NCBI GenBank assembly: GCA_036506395.1 | Contig: DASXRU010000051.1 | Span: forward strand, 19,763 to 83,762 | Reading direction: 5' to 3' | DNA length: 64,000 nucleotides | From: DASXRU01 sp036506395 | GTDB lineage: Bacteria > Acidobacteriota > Blastocatellia > Pyrinomonadales > Pyrinomonadaceae | In this document: piece by piece, positions 52,896 through 61,706 of the stretch | Layout of the letters: every line of letters starts with the position of its first letter | Numbering within the stretch: position 1 is the stretch's first letter | Made by a program: the position numbers and the translations under genes | Notes under the pieces: model-generated | What the model was told of the DNA's origin: nothing | The model's database searches: none | Seen by the model: only the letters and a program-made list of their open reading frames with translations

Positions 52896-55412
52896 TTAAG
52901 GCGCGTAGATGAGGGATTGCCTTCGAGCCTCGCGGAATTGGGCCAACGCCTGGGTCCACGAGGCGCTGATCTCTGCCGCCGTCTCGCCGCGTTTCAGGTG
53001 CGCTATCGCTTCGGCGTTAACCAGCAGCCGGAGGTAATCGTCAACTTTCCATTGCGAAGGGTACAGCTTGCGCAAGGCGACGGCAATTTCCAGTCCGGCA
53101 GCAACGGATCGGAAACGCGAGCGATCGGTAATGATGACGTTAATGCCGCCGCATTCCACGTTCTTGAAAACGGAACTCTTCGGCGTAAAGCGAACCGGCA
53201 CAAAACGGACGCCTTGAATTCTTCGGTTGTTCAGGTAGGCAGCGAGTTGTTGCTCATCAATCCAGGGCGCGCCGACTAATTCGAACGGCGTGTCAGTGCC
53301 GCGGCCTACTGACACATTCGTAGTTTCCAGCAGACCGATGCCGGGATAAAGCGTTGCTTCTGTCAGGCTGCGCATGTTCGGCGAAGGATTCGTCCAGGTG
53401 AGATTGGTTTCGTCGAACCACATCGATCGCTGCCATCCTTCCATCTCAATGACTCTGAGTTCGCAGCCGATCTTGCGCTCCTGGTTGTACAGTCGCGCCA
53501 GCTCGCCAATTGTCATTCCATGTTGCACCGGGATCGTGTGATAAGCAGTGAAGGAAAGCTTATCGGCATCAGCCACCGGACCTTCGACATCCACACCGCC
53601 AATCGGGTTTGGCCGGTCGAGAACGAAGACCGGCATGTGTACCCTGGCCGCTTCCTCCATTACATACCCCAGAGTGGAAATATAAGTGTAAAAGCGTGTG
53701 CCGATGTCCTGGATGTCATAGACAATCGCGTCGAGATCTTTCAACTGTTCCGGCTTTGGACGACGAGTTTCACCGTACAGCGAATAAATGGGAAGGCCCG
53801 TCTGATCATCTTTTGTGTCTGAAACCTTTTCATCGGCCACACCGCGTATGCCGTGCTCCGGCGAAAAGAGGGCCGACAGCTTTACGACCGGCGCCTTGTT
53901 TAGAACATCAATTGTCGCCCGGCCGGCGCGATCGCGACCCGTCTGGTTTGTCACCAGGCCGATGCGCATTCCGGCCAGTTGTTTGAAGCCGTCACGCTCA
54001 AGTACGTCTATCCCGGTCAGGACTTTTGCTTCGGTGATATTGCCGGCGGCAGGTAAGGTTGCGATGGCTTGCTCCCGCGAAGCTGCGAACCGAGCCATGT
54101 CGCTGATCAATCTTTCGTAGTATTGAGACAACTCAAGATGCGCTTGCGCAACCATCGCGAGATCCGTTACAGCGCCGGCGGCAATTGAAGCCACGCGGCC
54201 GCGCAAGGGACCAACATCGCCTTTGCCATCCGGGTGGACGCGATTGCTCAGGAAGATGACGAACATCCTGCTCGCCGGATCGATCCAGATCGAAGTGCCC
54301 GTAAAACCCGTGTGACCGAAAGAGCCCAGCGGAAAGAGATCACCGCGATTTGTCGAGAAGCTGGTGTTGATGTCCCAGCCCAGACCGCGAGTCCATCCCG
54401 ATTCTGAAACCAGACGCGGCCGAATCATTTCTGCAACTGTCAGCGGACCCAAAATGCGGGCGCCGCCGTATGTGCCTCCATTCAAAATCATCTGGCAGTA
54501 GATGGCGAGATCGTCAACGGTCGAGAAGAGTCCCGCGTGCCCGGCGACCCCACCCATGCGATAAGAAGTGGGATCGTGAACCTCGCCGCGCAACCAGCGT
54601 TCGCCTTCGGCCCCTGCGTTGGCGCCGCTATCGCCCAGATAAGCTAACTGGCCGCGTCGCTTCTCCGTGGGCGCAACGCGAGCGCGCAGACGTGGGTTCG
54701 GCCGAAAGCCCGTGTTGCGCATGCCCAATGGCACAAAGATATTTTGTCGCGCAAATTCGTCGAGCGTCAGGCCGCTGGCGCGATGAACAACTTCACCCAA
54801 CGCAATGTAGTTGATATCGCTGTAAACGAATCTGGCGCCCGGAGGATTTCGTAGTGGCTCCTTGATGAGTCTATTAATTGCCTCGTCGTATCCCGACCAT
54901 TGTTCCTTCAGATTGAAGTCGGGTGCGTATCCGGCACGATGGGTCAAGAGTAGCTCAATCGTGATTCGCTCCCTACCCTCGCCCTTGATCTCAGGAATGT
55001 AATTCGACAGTGGATCGCTCAGACGGATCTCTCCGCGCTCCACCAGGATCATAATGCTGGTGGCGGTCGCGACAACTTTGGTAAGACTCGCCAGATCGAA
55101 GATCGTGTCGGTCGTCATTGCCTCGCGCGCGGGCTCGACAGCGCGGGCGCCATAGGCTTTGCGCCAGGCCACTCGGCCATTTCGCGCGACCAGGACCACG
55201 GCACCGGGCAAGTGATGCTGGGCGATTTCCTGTTCAACTACGCCATCAATCTGCGAAAGCTTTTGCGCGGAGAGGTCAACGGTGGCAGGCTTTGCTTTCT
55301 GTAATCCGGAGGCAGGAACCGCCGGCGTTGGCGATAAGAAGGCAATGAGAAGGACAGCAACCAGGTAGGGAGCTGAGTTTCTAAGTGGGCTTCGGCGAAA
55401 GATCAAGGACAA
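52896..55412 (-). CDS. AmiE-like beta-lactamase-fold hydrolase fused to NamZ (DUF1343) exo-beta-N-acetylmuramidase
   Basis: An 838-residue exported fusion starting at TTG. Residues 1-34 are a signal peptide. Residues about 45-440 form a class C beta-lactamase/AmpH-type domain with Ser109-x-x-Lys112 (DLASLTKVV), Tyr197-Ser-Asp (FVYSDINY) and His367-Thr-Gly (FGHTGFTG). This is the family of B. subtilis AmiE (YbbE), an N-acetylmuramyl-L-alanine amidase. Residues about 480-838 are DUF1343, the family of NamZ (YbbC, GH171), which releases MurNAc from chain ends: GMRIGLVTNQTG, ALFSPEHGIRG, YDIQDIGTRFYTYI, DRPNPIGG, TNPSPNMRS. In Bacillus the two are separate neighbours; here one chain would strip the peptide and then cut off MurNAc. 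It ends the salvage gene cluster. Domain calls are firm; the amidase activity of the first half is inference. Confidence 0.9.
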   Translation of the reverse strand: MSLIFRRSPLRNSAPYLVAVLLIAFLSPTPAVPASGLQKAKPATVDLSAQKLSQIDGVVEQEIAQHHLPGAVVLVARNGRVAWRKAYGARAVEPAREAMTTDTIFDLASLTKVVATATSIMILVERGEIRLSDPLSNYIPEIKGEGRERITIELLLTHRAGYAPDFNLKEQWSGYDEAINRLIKEPLRNPPGARFVYSDINYIALGEVVHRASGLTLDEFARQNIFVPLGMRNTGFRPNPRLRARVAPTEKRRGQLAYLGDSGANAGAEGERWLRGEVHDPTSYRMGGVAGHAGLFSTVDDLAIYCQMILNGGTYGGARILGPLTVAEMIRPRLVSESGWTRGLGWDINTSFSTNRGDLFPLGSFGHTGFTGTSIWIDPASRMFVIFLSNRVHPDGKGDVGPLRGRVASIAAGAVTDLAMVAQAHLELSQYYERLISDMARFAASREQAIATLPAAGNITEAKVLTGIDVLERDGFKQLAGMRIGLVTNQTGRDRAGRATIDVLNKAPVVKLSALFSPEHGIRGVADEKVSDTKDDQTGLPIYSLYGETRRPKPEQLKDLDAIVYDIQDIGTRFYTYISTLGYVMEEAARVHMPVFVLDRPNPIGGVDVEGPVADADKLSFTAYHTIPVQHGMTIGELARLYNQERKIGCELRVIEMEGWQRSMWFDETNLTWTNPSPNMRSLTEATLYPGIGLLETTNVSVGRGTDTPFELVGAPWIDEQQLAAYLNNRRIQGVRFVPVRFTPKSSVFKNVECGGINVIITDRSRFRSVAAGLEIAVALRKLYPSQWKVDDYLRLLVNAEAIAHLKRGETAAEISASWTQALAQFREARRQSLIYAP

Positions 55413-55460
55413 GATGATTAAGCGGGGAACGTTTGCAAGATGGGCAACAACCTGGTTGGT

Positions 55461-55883
55461 TTAATGAGCTCCTCCGTTACGTTGTTCTATTACGATTTCA
55501 ATTAAGGCTTCAAGCCGCCGATTGGTTGCCACGTGTGATTCCGTTAACTCTGTTTGTGTTTGAGCTAATTTCGCAAATCGTTCTTCATTTCGGATCTGTG
55601 CCTCAATTACGAACTCAACCTTTCCCTCCAAAACCCCGAATCTCTCGTCCCGTTCGCGCATCTGCGCATCAAATTTCTCGTCTCGTTCGCGCATCTGCGC
55701 ATCAAATTTCTCGTCTCGTTCGCGTATCTGCGCATGAAATCGCTCGCCACTCTTCATCTGCGCATCGATAATCATATTGATCTTTTCATCTTGCTCGCGG
55801 TCGGGCCTGCGCGCCCGCAGGCCCGACCGAACCATCAGTCCGGCGATGCGTTCGAGACGATCAAGTCTTTGTTCAGGTGTCAT
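55461..55883 (-). CDS. small coiled-coil protein with 11-residue repeats
   Basis: A 140-residue, highly charged protein with no signal peptide. The middle holds three 11-residue repeats of the type RERDEKFDAQM, which together with the flanks predict a continuous alpha-helical coiled coil; the C-terminal third (TQTELTESHVATNRRLEALI) is also helical. Similar short coiled-coil proteins of unknown role are frequent in this kind of genome. Near the N-terminus, SGLRARRPDRE is coded by a 32-bp palindrome that looks like a REP insertion. It lies between nagZ and the amiE-namZ fusion on the same strand, but nothing ties it to murein salvage. The region could also be partly non-coding repeat DNA. Confidence 0.6.
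   Translation of the reverse strand: MTPEQRLDRLERIAGLMVRSGLRARRPDREQDEKINMIIDAQMKSGERFHAQIRERDEKFDAQMRERDEKFDAQMRERDERFGVLEGKVEFVIEAQIRNEERFAKLAQTQTELTESHVATNRRLEALIEIVIEQRNGGAH
55653..55751. repeat. three tandem 33-bp repeats
   Basis: Units start at 55653, 55686 and 55719, each 33 bp and beginning TTCGCGCATCTGCGCAT on the plus strand (third copy TTCGCGTATCTGCGCAT). The first two are identical; the third diverges at its end. They code the 11-residue coiled-coil repeats on the minus strand, so repeat number may vary between strains. Confidence 0.88.
55798..55829. repeat. 32-bp palindrome (REP-like) inside the coiled-coil gene
   Basis: CGGTCGGGCCTGCG is followed by its reverse complement around a short middle; only the central pair of bases departs from symmetry. 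G+C is far above the surrounding sequence. In frame it codes SGLRARRPDR on the minus strand. Confidence 0.75.
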
Positions 55884-55937
55884 ATTCTAGCGCGTTAGAC
55901 GGAACGATATCTCAGATGGAACAATCATACCACTTTG

Positions 55938-57875
55938 TCACTCCACTTTCTTAAGCTGGATGCCGGTACCTCGAGGATAAAGACCTGGCAAAGAAATTGG
56001 CAATTTTCCAACTATGTCGATCCGGCCCAAAATTGCGCGGGCCGCGGCCTGTTGCAGGCTTGGCATGTCGCCGTAAGCGACTAGATATGTGCGGAGCTCA
56101 GGAAAGTTTTGCAGCAGATAAGGATTCCCAAAACTGATGCCGATAACTGGCACCTTGTTTGTGATCAGAGCGGAAAGCGCCTTCGCTCCCGGATCCGGCA
56201 GCCCGACACTGCGCGCTTGTCCACTGCGCACTCGACCATACAACGACGCAATTACTATGTCTGCATTTTTCGCGCGAGCCAAAACTTTCTGAACTTCTGC
56301 TTCGGATGATCGATCATCAAGCACCAGTGTTTCGACCTTCCTACCCGCTCGCGACATGGCGCCAACAAAGGCGCCGGCAATCAATAATCGATCGTCGCCG
56401 TTTGTGATCGCCAGATTGAAAATACGAGCATCGGGTCTTAACGAATTCAAGGGCACCAGATTGCCGTCGTTCCGAACCAGCGTAATTGCATGCTCGGCGA
56501 TCTCGCGTGCAAGCTCGACCGATTCCTTGCCGGCCACGCTCATGTCTATGGTATCCAGCGGCGTGATTCTCTGCTTGACCAGCCCCAGGTCATATTTGGC
56601 CGCGAGTACTCGCCGGGCGGATTCATCTATTCGCTGCTCTTTCATTCGGCCTTTTAATACCGCCTCGCGTACGCCGCGAAAAGCCGCGTCCGGGTCAGCC
56701 GGCTTCAGCAAAAGATCGGCGCCTGCTTCCAGGGCGCGCACCGAAGCTTCTTCCTGCGTGAAATATAGTGTCAGGCCGCTCATGCTCATCGCGTCAGTGA
56801 CGATCAGTCCATCAAAGCCCAAATCGCGGCGCAGAATGCCGTTCATCACCGGCGAGAGTGTCGTGGGCATCGTGCCTTTTTCTACTACCACTTCGCCGCC
56901 TTCGTCTGTGTCGATCGGCTTTGTCCTGACATCGCGTGGCAAGGGATTCACTGCGGTGGGATCAACCTGCGGCATGCCTATGTGCCCGGTCATGACTGAA
57001 CCTACCCCCGACTTGACCGCAGCCCGAAACGGAACCAACTCGACCGCGTTCAGTCGCTCGCGACTGACATTAATTTCCGGCAAGCCGCGATGCGAATCAG
57101 TAGCCGTGTCGCCATGACCGGGAAAATGCTTTGCCGTCGCAATCACACCATTGCTTTGCGCCCCTTCGACAAACGCGCCAACAAATCGTCCAACCGCAGC
57201 CGGATCTTCGCCGTAGGAACGGACATTGATGACCGGGTTCGCGGGGTTGTTATTAACGTCGGCCACCGGAGCATAGATCTGTTGCACCCCGAGAGCGCGG
57301 GCTTCGCGCGCCGTTACCAACCCCTGGCGCCGCGCGTACTCGGGATTATCCGTAGCACCCACAGCCATATTCCACGGCAGATTTACCGTGTCATCGAAGC
57401 GCATTCCTGAGCCGGCTTCGAGATCCGCTGATACTAACAACGGATAGCGCGATATTTGCTGCATGCGGTTTACCAGCACGACCGATTCGTACACGGGGCC
57501 GCGAAACAGAATGATCCCGCCGACATGGTTGTCTTCGACCTGGTGGCGCAGCGCTTTGAAAGCGTCGCTGTCCTGATTCAAGAAGGTCGCGTTAATGCCG
57601 ACACTGATTAGCTGGCCGATCTTTTCCTCGAGCGACATACGCCGCAACTGTTCGTTAGCCCATTTGAGCGCGTCTTTGCCTGGGTGTGGTGAATATGGCT
57701 TTATGTTTGGCGCTGGAGCCGGGCCGGGACTTGTATAGGGAAAAAAACTTGAGGTTGCGGGATTCTCTTGCGCCCCCACCCTCCCATTGGATTCCACCAG
57801 TGGTGCAATCACCAGCACCGCAAATAGAAGATGCGATATAGATCGTTGGATTACAGGCAAGGACTTTTTTTTCAT
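55938..57875 (-). CDS. nagZ: GH3 beta-N-acetylglucosaminidase (NagZ-type, two-domain)
   Basis: About 645 residues with a signal peptide (ATG at 57875 with AGGA upstream; the frame's longer form would overlap the symporter gene and is rejected). It removes GlcNAc from the non-reducing end of murein fragments. Visible: SADLEAGSGMRF, KHFPGHGDTATDSHRGLP (residues 249-266, with the His262/Asp260 acid-base pair characteristic of NagZ) and GFDGLIVTDAMSM with nucleophile Asp361. The C-terminal 200 residues form a second alpha/beta domain, so the overall length is close to B. subtilis NagZ (about 640) rather than to the short E. coli form. It is exported, so it acts outside the cytoplasm, before uptake. 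It follows the symporter gene after 32 bp. Confidence 0.93.
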   Translation of the reverse strand: MKKKSLPVIQRSISHLLFAVLVIAPLVESNGRVGAQENPATSSFFPYTSPGPAPAPNIKPYSPHPGKDALKWANEQLRRMSLEEKIGQLISVGINATFLNQDSDAFKALRHQVEDNHVGGIILFRGPVYESVVLVNRMQQISRYPLLVSADLEAGSGMRFDDTVNLPWNMAVGATDNPEYARRQGLVTAREARALGVQQIYAPVADVNNNPANPVINVRSYGEDPAAVGRFVGAFVEGAQSNGVIATAKHFPGHGDTATDSHRGLPEINVSRERLNAVELVPFRAAVKSGVGSVMTGHIGMPQVDPTAVNPLPRDVRTKPIDTDEGGEVVVEKGTMPTTLSPVMNGILRRDLGFDGLIVTDAMSMSGLTLYFTQEEASVRALEAGADLLLKPADPDAAFRGVREAVLKGRMKEQRIDESARRVLAAKYDLGLVKQRITPLDTIDMSVAGKESVELAREIAEHAITLVRNDGNLVPLNSLRPDARIFNLAITNGDDRLLIAGAFVGAMSRAGRKVETLVLDDRSSEAEVQKVLARAKNADIVIASLYGRVRSGQARSVGLPDPGAKALSALITNKVPVIGISFGNPYLLQNFPELRTYLVAYGDMPSLQQAAARAILGRIDIVGKLPISLPGLYPRGTGIQLKKVE

Positions 57876-57907
57876 TGAAAACTGTCCTGGATATTGTTGG
57901 ATTTTGA

Positions 57908-59512
57908 TCACCCAGTGGGGGAAAGTTCGTCGCGACGTTCGCGAGGAGCCGGGGGAAAGGCAAACCCCGCCAACCACGCCACTAAAAAAGTTATCATACT
58001 TCCGATAAGCACATACCAGGTCCACGCAATCGGCGTCCAGAAACGGATGTAAAGCATCACCACAATGCTGACGATCATCCCTACCAGCGCCGGAGGCTCG
58101 CTAACGCGCCGCAGAAATGTTCCTACCAAAAACACACCGAGTACCGGGCCATTGATCAGAGAAGCAACCGATAACGCCTGATCGAGGGCGGAGCGATTCT
58201 GCCGCATAGCTATCAGCGCGACCCCGATCTGGATGATGCCCCACAGTAGCGTCAACCAGTGCGAGACGCGGAGATAGTGTTTGTCACTACGGCGCGGTCT
58301 GAATGGCTTGTAAAGATCGTTGACCGCGGTGGCGGCGATTGAATTGAGTGATGAAGAGAGGGCAGCCGCAAAAATTGCCGCCACCACCAGACCTGACAGA
58401 CCCGAGGGCATGTACTTTGTGATGAAGTCTGGGAAGACACGATCACCACCAACTATCTGAAATGTGGCGCCGATTGGCAGCGTAGCCACGCCGGAAGGAA
58501 GTGTGCCATAGGCCGGATCGGTATGCGGCCCATAAAACGCGAACAGCAGCACGCCAACAAAAAGAAAGCCGACAAACTGGGCAAACACCATTGCGCCGCT
58601 GGTCAGAAGCGCTGCCGCGGCGCGGCGCGGCTTGTCCGTGCATAGATAACGTTGCACCAAATACTGATCGGTGCCGTGCGTGCTCATGGTCAGGAAACAT
58701 CCGCCCAGCAATCCCGCCCAGAGTGTATAGGTTTTTGTAAGGTCAATCGGCAGGGAAAAGTTGAACGTGCGGGATGTAAACGGAGCTGTAAAAGCATAGC
58801 TTGTGTGTCTGATCCCGAAATCAATAAAGTTGAATTTGTGATACTGCTCACCCAGGGCAATGGCCTGACTCCAACCGCCTTTGATGGCCATGATGAGGAC
58901 CACGGCCGCCATTGCCGCACCTGCAAGATAAATTCCCAACTGCACCACCTCGACCCAGATTACTGCCTCCATGCCGCCAAAATAAGTGAAGATGATCATT
59001 ACTACGCCAAGCAACACCACTGATCCGATCACAATCGTATCGGCATTCGCCTGAGGTTGAAAAGCCGTGTACACCGCAGCCAAAACGAATGCCGTCAAGA
59101 GCAGGCGAATTCCGTCGGCTATGTTGCGCATCACGACGAAGAGCGATGCGGCCAGCATCTTAATGCGATTGCCGAAGCGCCGCTCCAGTAGCTGGTAGAC
59201 CGTCATCAGCTCGCCACGAAAATACGAGGGAATGAAAAGTATCGAGATAACCACCCGGCCGAGCATATAGCCAAAGACGAGCTGCAGAAACTGAAAATTC
59301 CCGCCGCGAGCAAACGCGATCCCGGGAACTGAGATAAAGGTGATGGTGGAGGTTTCAGTGGCGACAATTGATGCAGCTATGGCCCACCAGGGCACGGTTC
59401 GGTCACCGAGAAAGTAATCACGCGTCGTCTCCTGCTTGCGCGAGAACCAGACGCCGAACAGCGTGATACCGATCAAGTAACCAAAGATAATGACCAGATC
59501 GATTAATTTCAT
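57908..59512 (-). CDS. sodium:solute symporter (SSS family), likely amino-sugar transporter
   Basis: A 534-residue inner-membrane protein with about 13-14 predicted helices. The N-terminus MKLIDLVIIFGYLIGITLFG, then DYFLGDRTVPWWAIAASIVA and ETSTITFISVPGIAF, is the SSS pattern with the sodium-site Ser/Thr residues. LSSSLNSIAATAVNDLYKPF is the conserved region late in the protein. Known relatives carry sialic acid, sugars and other solutes with Na+. Lying between murQ and nagZ, it is best read as the importer of MurNAc and/or GlcNAc (or small muropeptides) released by the exported NagZ and NamZ domains, replacing the PTS permease MurP of Bacillus. The family is certain; the substrate is inference from position. 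Confidence 0.9.
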   Translation of the reverse strand: MKLIDLVIIFGYLIGITLFGVWFSRKQETTRDYFLGDRTVPWWAIAASIVATETSTITFISVPGIAFARGGNFQFLQLVFGYMLGRVVISILFIPSYFRGELMTVYQLLERRFGNRIKMLAASLFVVMRNIADGIRLLLTAFVLAAVYTAFQPQANADTIVIGSVVLLGVVMIIFTYFGGMEAVIWVEVVQLGIYLAGAAMAAVVLIMAIKGGWSQAIALGEQYHKFNFIDFGIRHTSYAFTAPFTSRTFNFSLPIDLTKTYTLWAGLLGGCFLTMSTHGTDQYLVQRYLCTDKPRRAAAALLTSGAMVFAQFVGFLFVGVLLFAFYGPHTDPAYGTLPSGVATLPIGATFQIVGGDRVFPDFITKYMPSGLSGLVVAAIFAAALSSSLNSIAATAVNDLYKPFRPRRSDKHYLRVSHWLTLLWGIIQIGVALIAMRQNRSALDQALSVASLINGPVLGVFLVGTFLRRVSEPPALVGMIVSIVVMLYIRFWTPIAWTWYVLIGSMITFLVAWLAGFAFPPAPRERRDELSPTG

Positions 59513-59586
59513 AATCGGCTAAGTTGAGTTAGGTCTCTTTCGTGATGATTCGTGTGCTTTAGTGAATCACCTTTGTTTTGAACGCG

Positions 59587-60507
59587 CTATCCATCGTGGT
59601 GCAGCAACTCCGCAGCGCGCTCTACCACACCGCCAGTAGCAGCCAGTGCGCCCTCGGCATCTTTCAGCGAGCATCCCTCTTTGGCCATTAGAAGTGCGGC
59701 GGGCAACTTGCCATTGGCCTTCTCCAGATTCTCAATTGCGCTGCGTTCATCGATCCCCGCTTCGGTCATGATTATTCGGATGGCCCGGGCGCGCAGTTTC
59801 GCGTTGCGCGTCTGCATGTTCGACATCCGGTTGCCGCTAACGTATCCCAGCCGGATCATCGTGGCGGTTGAAAGCATATTCAGAACCATCTTCTGCGCTG
59901 TGCCTGCTTTAAGTCGCGTTGAACCGGCAATGACTTCAGGGCCAACGACGGGAACGATACTAACCTCAGCTGCTTTGGTGATAGGAGATCCGGGCGCGCA
60001 AGTAATAGCGGCGGTAAAAGCTCCCAGCGCCCGCGCATGCTTGACCGCGCCAACCGTATACGGGGTTCGGCCGGAAGCAGCAATGCCTACCAACGCATCA
60101 TTTTGCGTAAACCCCCGCGTTCTCAGATCAGTGCCGCCGGCCTCGGCATCGTCCTCGGAAGCTTCAACCGCGCGATAACAGGCTTCATAGCCACCAGCGA
60201 TGATGGCCTGCACCAGGTCGGGCGCGACGCCAAATGTCGGCGGGCACTCAGCCGCGTCCAGTACCCCCAGACGGCCTGACGTTCCGGTCCCAATGTAGAA
60301 AAGACGTCCTCCCCCTCGCAGCCGAGTAACGATTCCATCGACGGCATGAGCCACGTCACTCAGCACACTCGTAACCGCACCGGCCACCAGCGCGTCTTCA
60401 GCATTCATCAGCTGCACGATTTCATCGGGCGACAGCGAGCTGATGTTTGCGGTGCGCGGATTCTCTTGTTCAGTGACAGGAACGTGTTCCAGGTCTGGGG
60501 ACGTCAT
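59587..60507 (-). CDS. murQ: N-acetylmuramic acid 6-phosphate etherase
   Basis: About 306 residues (ATG at 60507; a TTG 9 nt upstream is in frame). MurQ removes the D-lactyl ether from MurNAc-6-phosphate, giving GlcNAc-6-phosphate and lactate, in the cytoplasm. Family marks in order: VTEQENPRTANI, GRLFYIGTGTSGRLGVLDAA (SIS-domain sugar-phosphate loop), ECPPTFG, EDDAEAG with the acidic catalytic region, GIAASGRTPYTVGAV, and GPEVIAGSTRLKAGTAQK. The C-terminal helical part has NLEKANGKLPAAL and a UBA-like end. Length equals the family norm. It is the key enzyme identifying the cluster; its product goes to NagA. Confidence 0.95.
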   Translation of the reverse strand: MTSPDLEHVPVTEQENPRTANISSLSPDEIVQLMNAEDALVAGAVTSVLSDVAHAVDGIVTRLRGGGRLFYIGTGTSGRLGVLDAAECPPTFGVAPDLVQAIIAGGYEACYRAVEASEDDAEAGGTDLRTRGFTQNDALVGIAASGRTPYTVGAVKHARALGAFTAAITCAPGSPITKAAEVSIVPVVGPEVIAGSTRLKAGTAQKMVLNMLSTATMIRLGYVSGNRMSNMQTRNAKLRARAIRIIMTEAGIDERSAIENLEKANGKLPAALLMAKEGCSLKDAEGALAATGGVVERAAELLHHDG

Positions 60508-60590
60508 AAAGTTCAAAAGTTTAGGATTTCCGCTTTCAAATTAACAGCGTCGAACCTGAAACCTCAACCTTGAAAGCTGAAGCCTTCTGA

Positions 60591-61580
60591 CTAAACGGCG
60601 AGTGCTAGATCAGTCAGGAGTGCGCGGGCCATGCGCGCGGCCGCAATTGTGGGTGAAGAGCTCGGCGGCGCAATGAATGCCTTTTTGGCCACCCGGGCGA
60701 TCTCGTCTCTGAGAGGGGCGAGTATCATCTCGCCCGCTGCAAAAACGCCGCCGACATACGCAACCTGAAAACGTTCGTTCTCCATGTGCAGTTTGCGAAT
60801 GACGGCTATTGTGGATCTACCGAGTTCTTTGCCGGCGTCAATCATGATGCTGCGCGCTACTGCGTCGCCGGACCGCGCCGCTTCGATTACGTATTTGCCA
60901 AAGCCGGCGAGCCGCTCGTTTGTAATCGTGGGCGCGTAAATCGCGGTAGATAGATCCTCGGGCGACCCTACATGAAAATAAGCGCACGCCGCATCGGTAA
61001 GTATGGTCTTTGGGCCACGCTCGTCGGATTCATGCGCCACCGCCTGCAAAGCCCGCCGCGCGATCCATGATCCTCCTCCTTCGTCACCCACCACCGGGCC
61101 CCAACCACCTGCGCAGACCCGCTTTCCCTGCCGGTTAACTCCGCAGGAGATCGAACCCGTGCCGGCAATCACTACAATACCGGGCTGCCCATCGGTGGCG
61201 CCGTACAAAGCAATATCTCCGTCGCTTACCAACTCGATCTGTTTTATCCCCAGTGCCGCGCTTAATGCTTCGCGCATACGCGCGCGAATGTCTTTTCGTC
61301 TGACTCCGGCCAATCCAACACCGATGGCCGCGATTTCGTGTCGCTTGATCGAGGCCGCGCTGCACGCTTTATCAACCGCATCGCGTACGGCCGCGGCTGC
61401 CGTTGCGATCCCCACTCGCAGAGGATTCGAGGGGCCCGCGGCTCCTTCACCCAGCAGGCGCTGTTCGCTATCGAGAATCAGGGCCCGCGTCTTTGAGCCG
61501 CCGCCATCCACGCCTACTACGAAGTCGCGAGTGCGAAGTGGCCGTCGGGGCAGATCGACTGGAGGTGGTTTGGCGGTCAT
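60591..61580 (-). CDS. BadF/BadG-family amino-sugar kinase (MurK/GlcNAc kinase-like)
   Basis: A 329-residue cytoplasmic ATP-dependent kinase. The ATPase fold shows VGVDGGGSKTRALI (phosphate 1, about 22-35), VVIAGTGSISCG (about 135-146) and GGWGPVVGDEGGGSWIARRA (about 158-177), the pattern of eukaryotic-type GlcNAc kinases and of MurK from Clostridium acetobutylicum, which phosphorylates MurNAc and GlcNAc at O-6. It is the first gene of the salvage cluster, 83 bp before murQ, and supplies MurQ's substrate when the sugar enters unphosphorylated through the symporter. It is divergent from a LysR regulator (126-bp gap). Whether it prefers MurNAc, GlcNAc or both cannot be read. Confidence 0.9.
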   Translation of the reverse strand: MTAKPPPVDLPRRPLRTRDFVVGVDGGGSKTRALILDSEQRLLGEGAAGPSNPLRVGIATAAAAVRDAVDKACSAASIKRHEIAAIGVGLAGVRRKDIRARMREALSAALGIKQIELVSDGDIALYGATDGQPGIVVIAGTGSISCGVNRQGKRVCAGGWGPVVGDEGGGSWIARRALQAVAHESDERGPKTILTDAACAYFHVGSPEDLSTAIYAPTITNERLAGFGKYVIEAARSGDAVARSIMIDAGKELGRSTIAVIRKLHMENERFQVAYVGGVFAAGEMILAPLRDEIARVAKKAFIAPPSSSPTIAAARMARALLTDLALAV

Positions 61581-61706
61581 GTGAATTTGGAAAGCAGAAT
61601 CTGGCCGAACCCTGGCGCTAGTGCTACCAATTCTATTGACAACAAACCTATAATGGAAACTAAAAGATCTTATCTACGTAACAATCGCAGCTAATAGAGC
61701 GCCAAG
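61581..61706. promoter_or_regulatory. divergent regulatory region between the kinase and the LysR gene
   Basis: This 126-bp A+T-rich gap must hold both promoters and probably the LysR binding site. TTGACA (61636) and TATAAT (61649) both occur but are too close to each other to be a pair. No clean T-N11-A palindrome was picked with confidence. Confidence 0.45.

Noticed and set aside
55433..55771. 112-codon plus-strand frame over the 33-bp repeats
   Set aside because: It is the mirror of the coiled-coil gene; its repeats follow from the DNA repeat and give an Arg/Ser/Ala-rich product without pattern.
57876..58025. Longer start for nagZ
   Set aside because: It would overlap the symporter gene and place 50 extra residues before an obvious signal peptide; the ATG at 57875 has its own ribosome site.
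61636..61654. TTGACA and TATAAT before the LysR gene read as one promoter
   Set aside because: Only 7 bp separate them, far short of the 16-18 bp needed.
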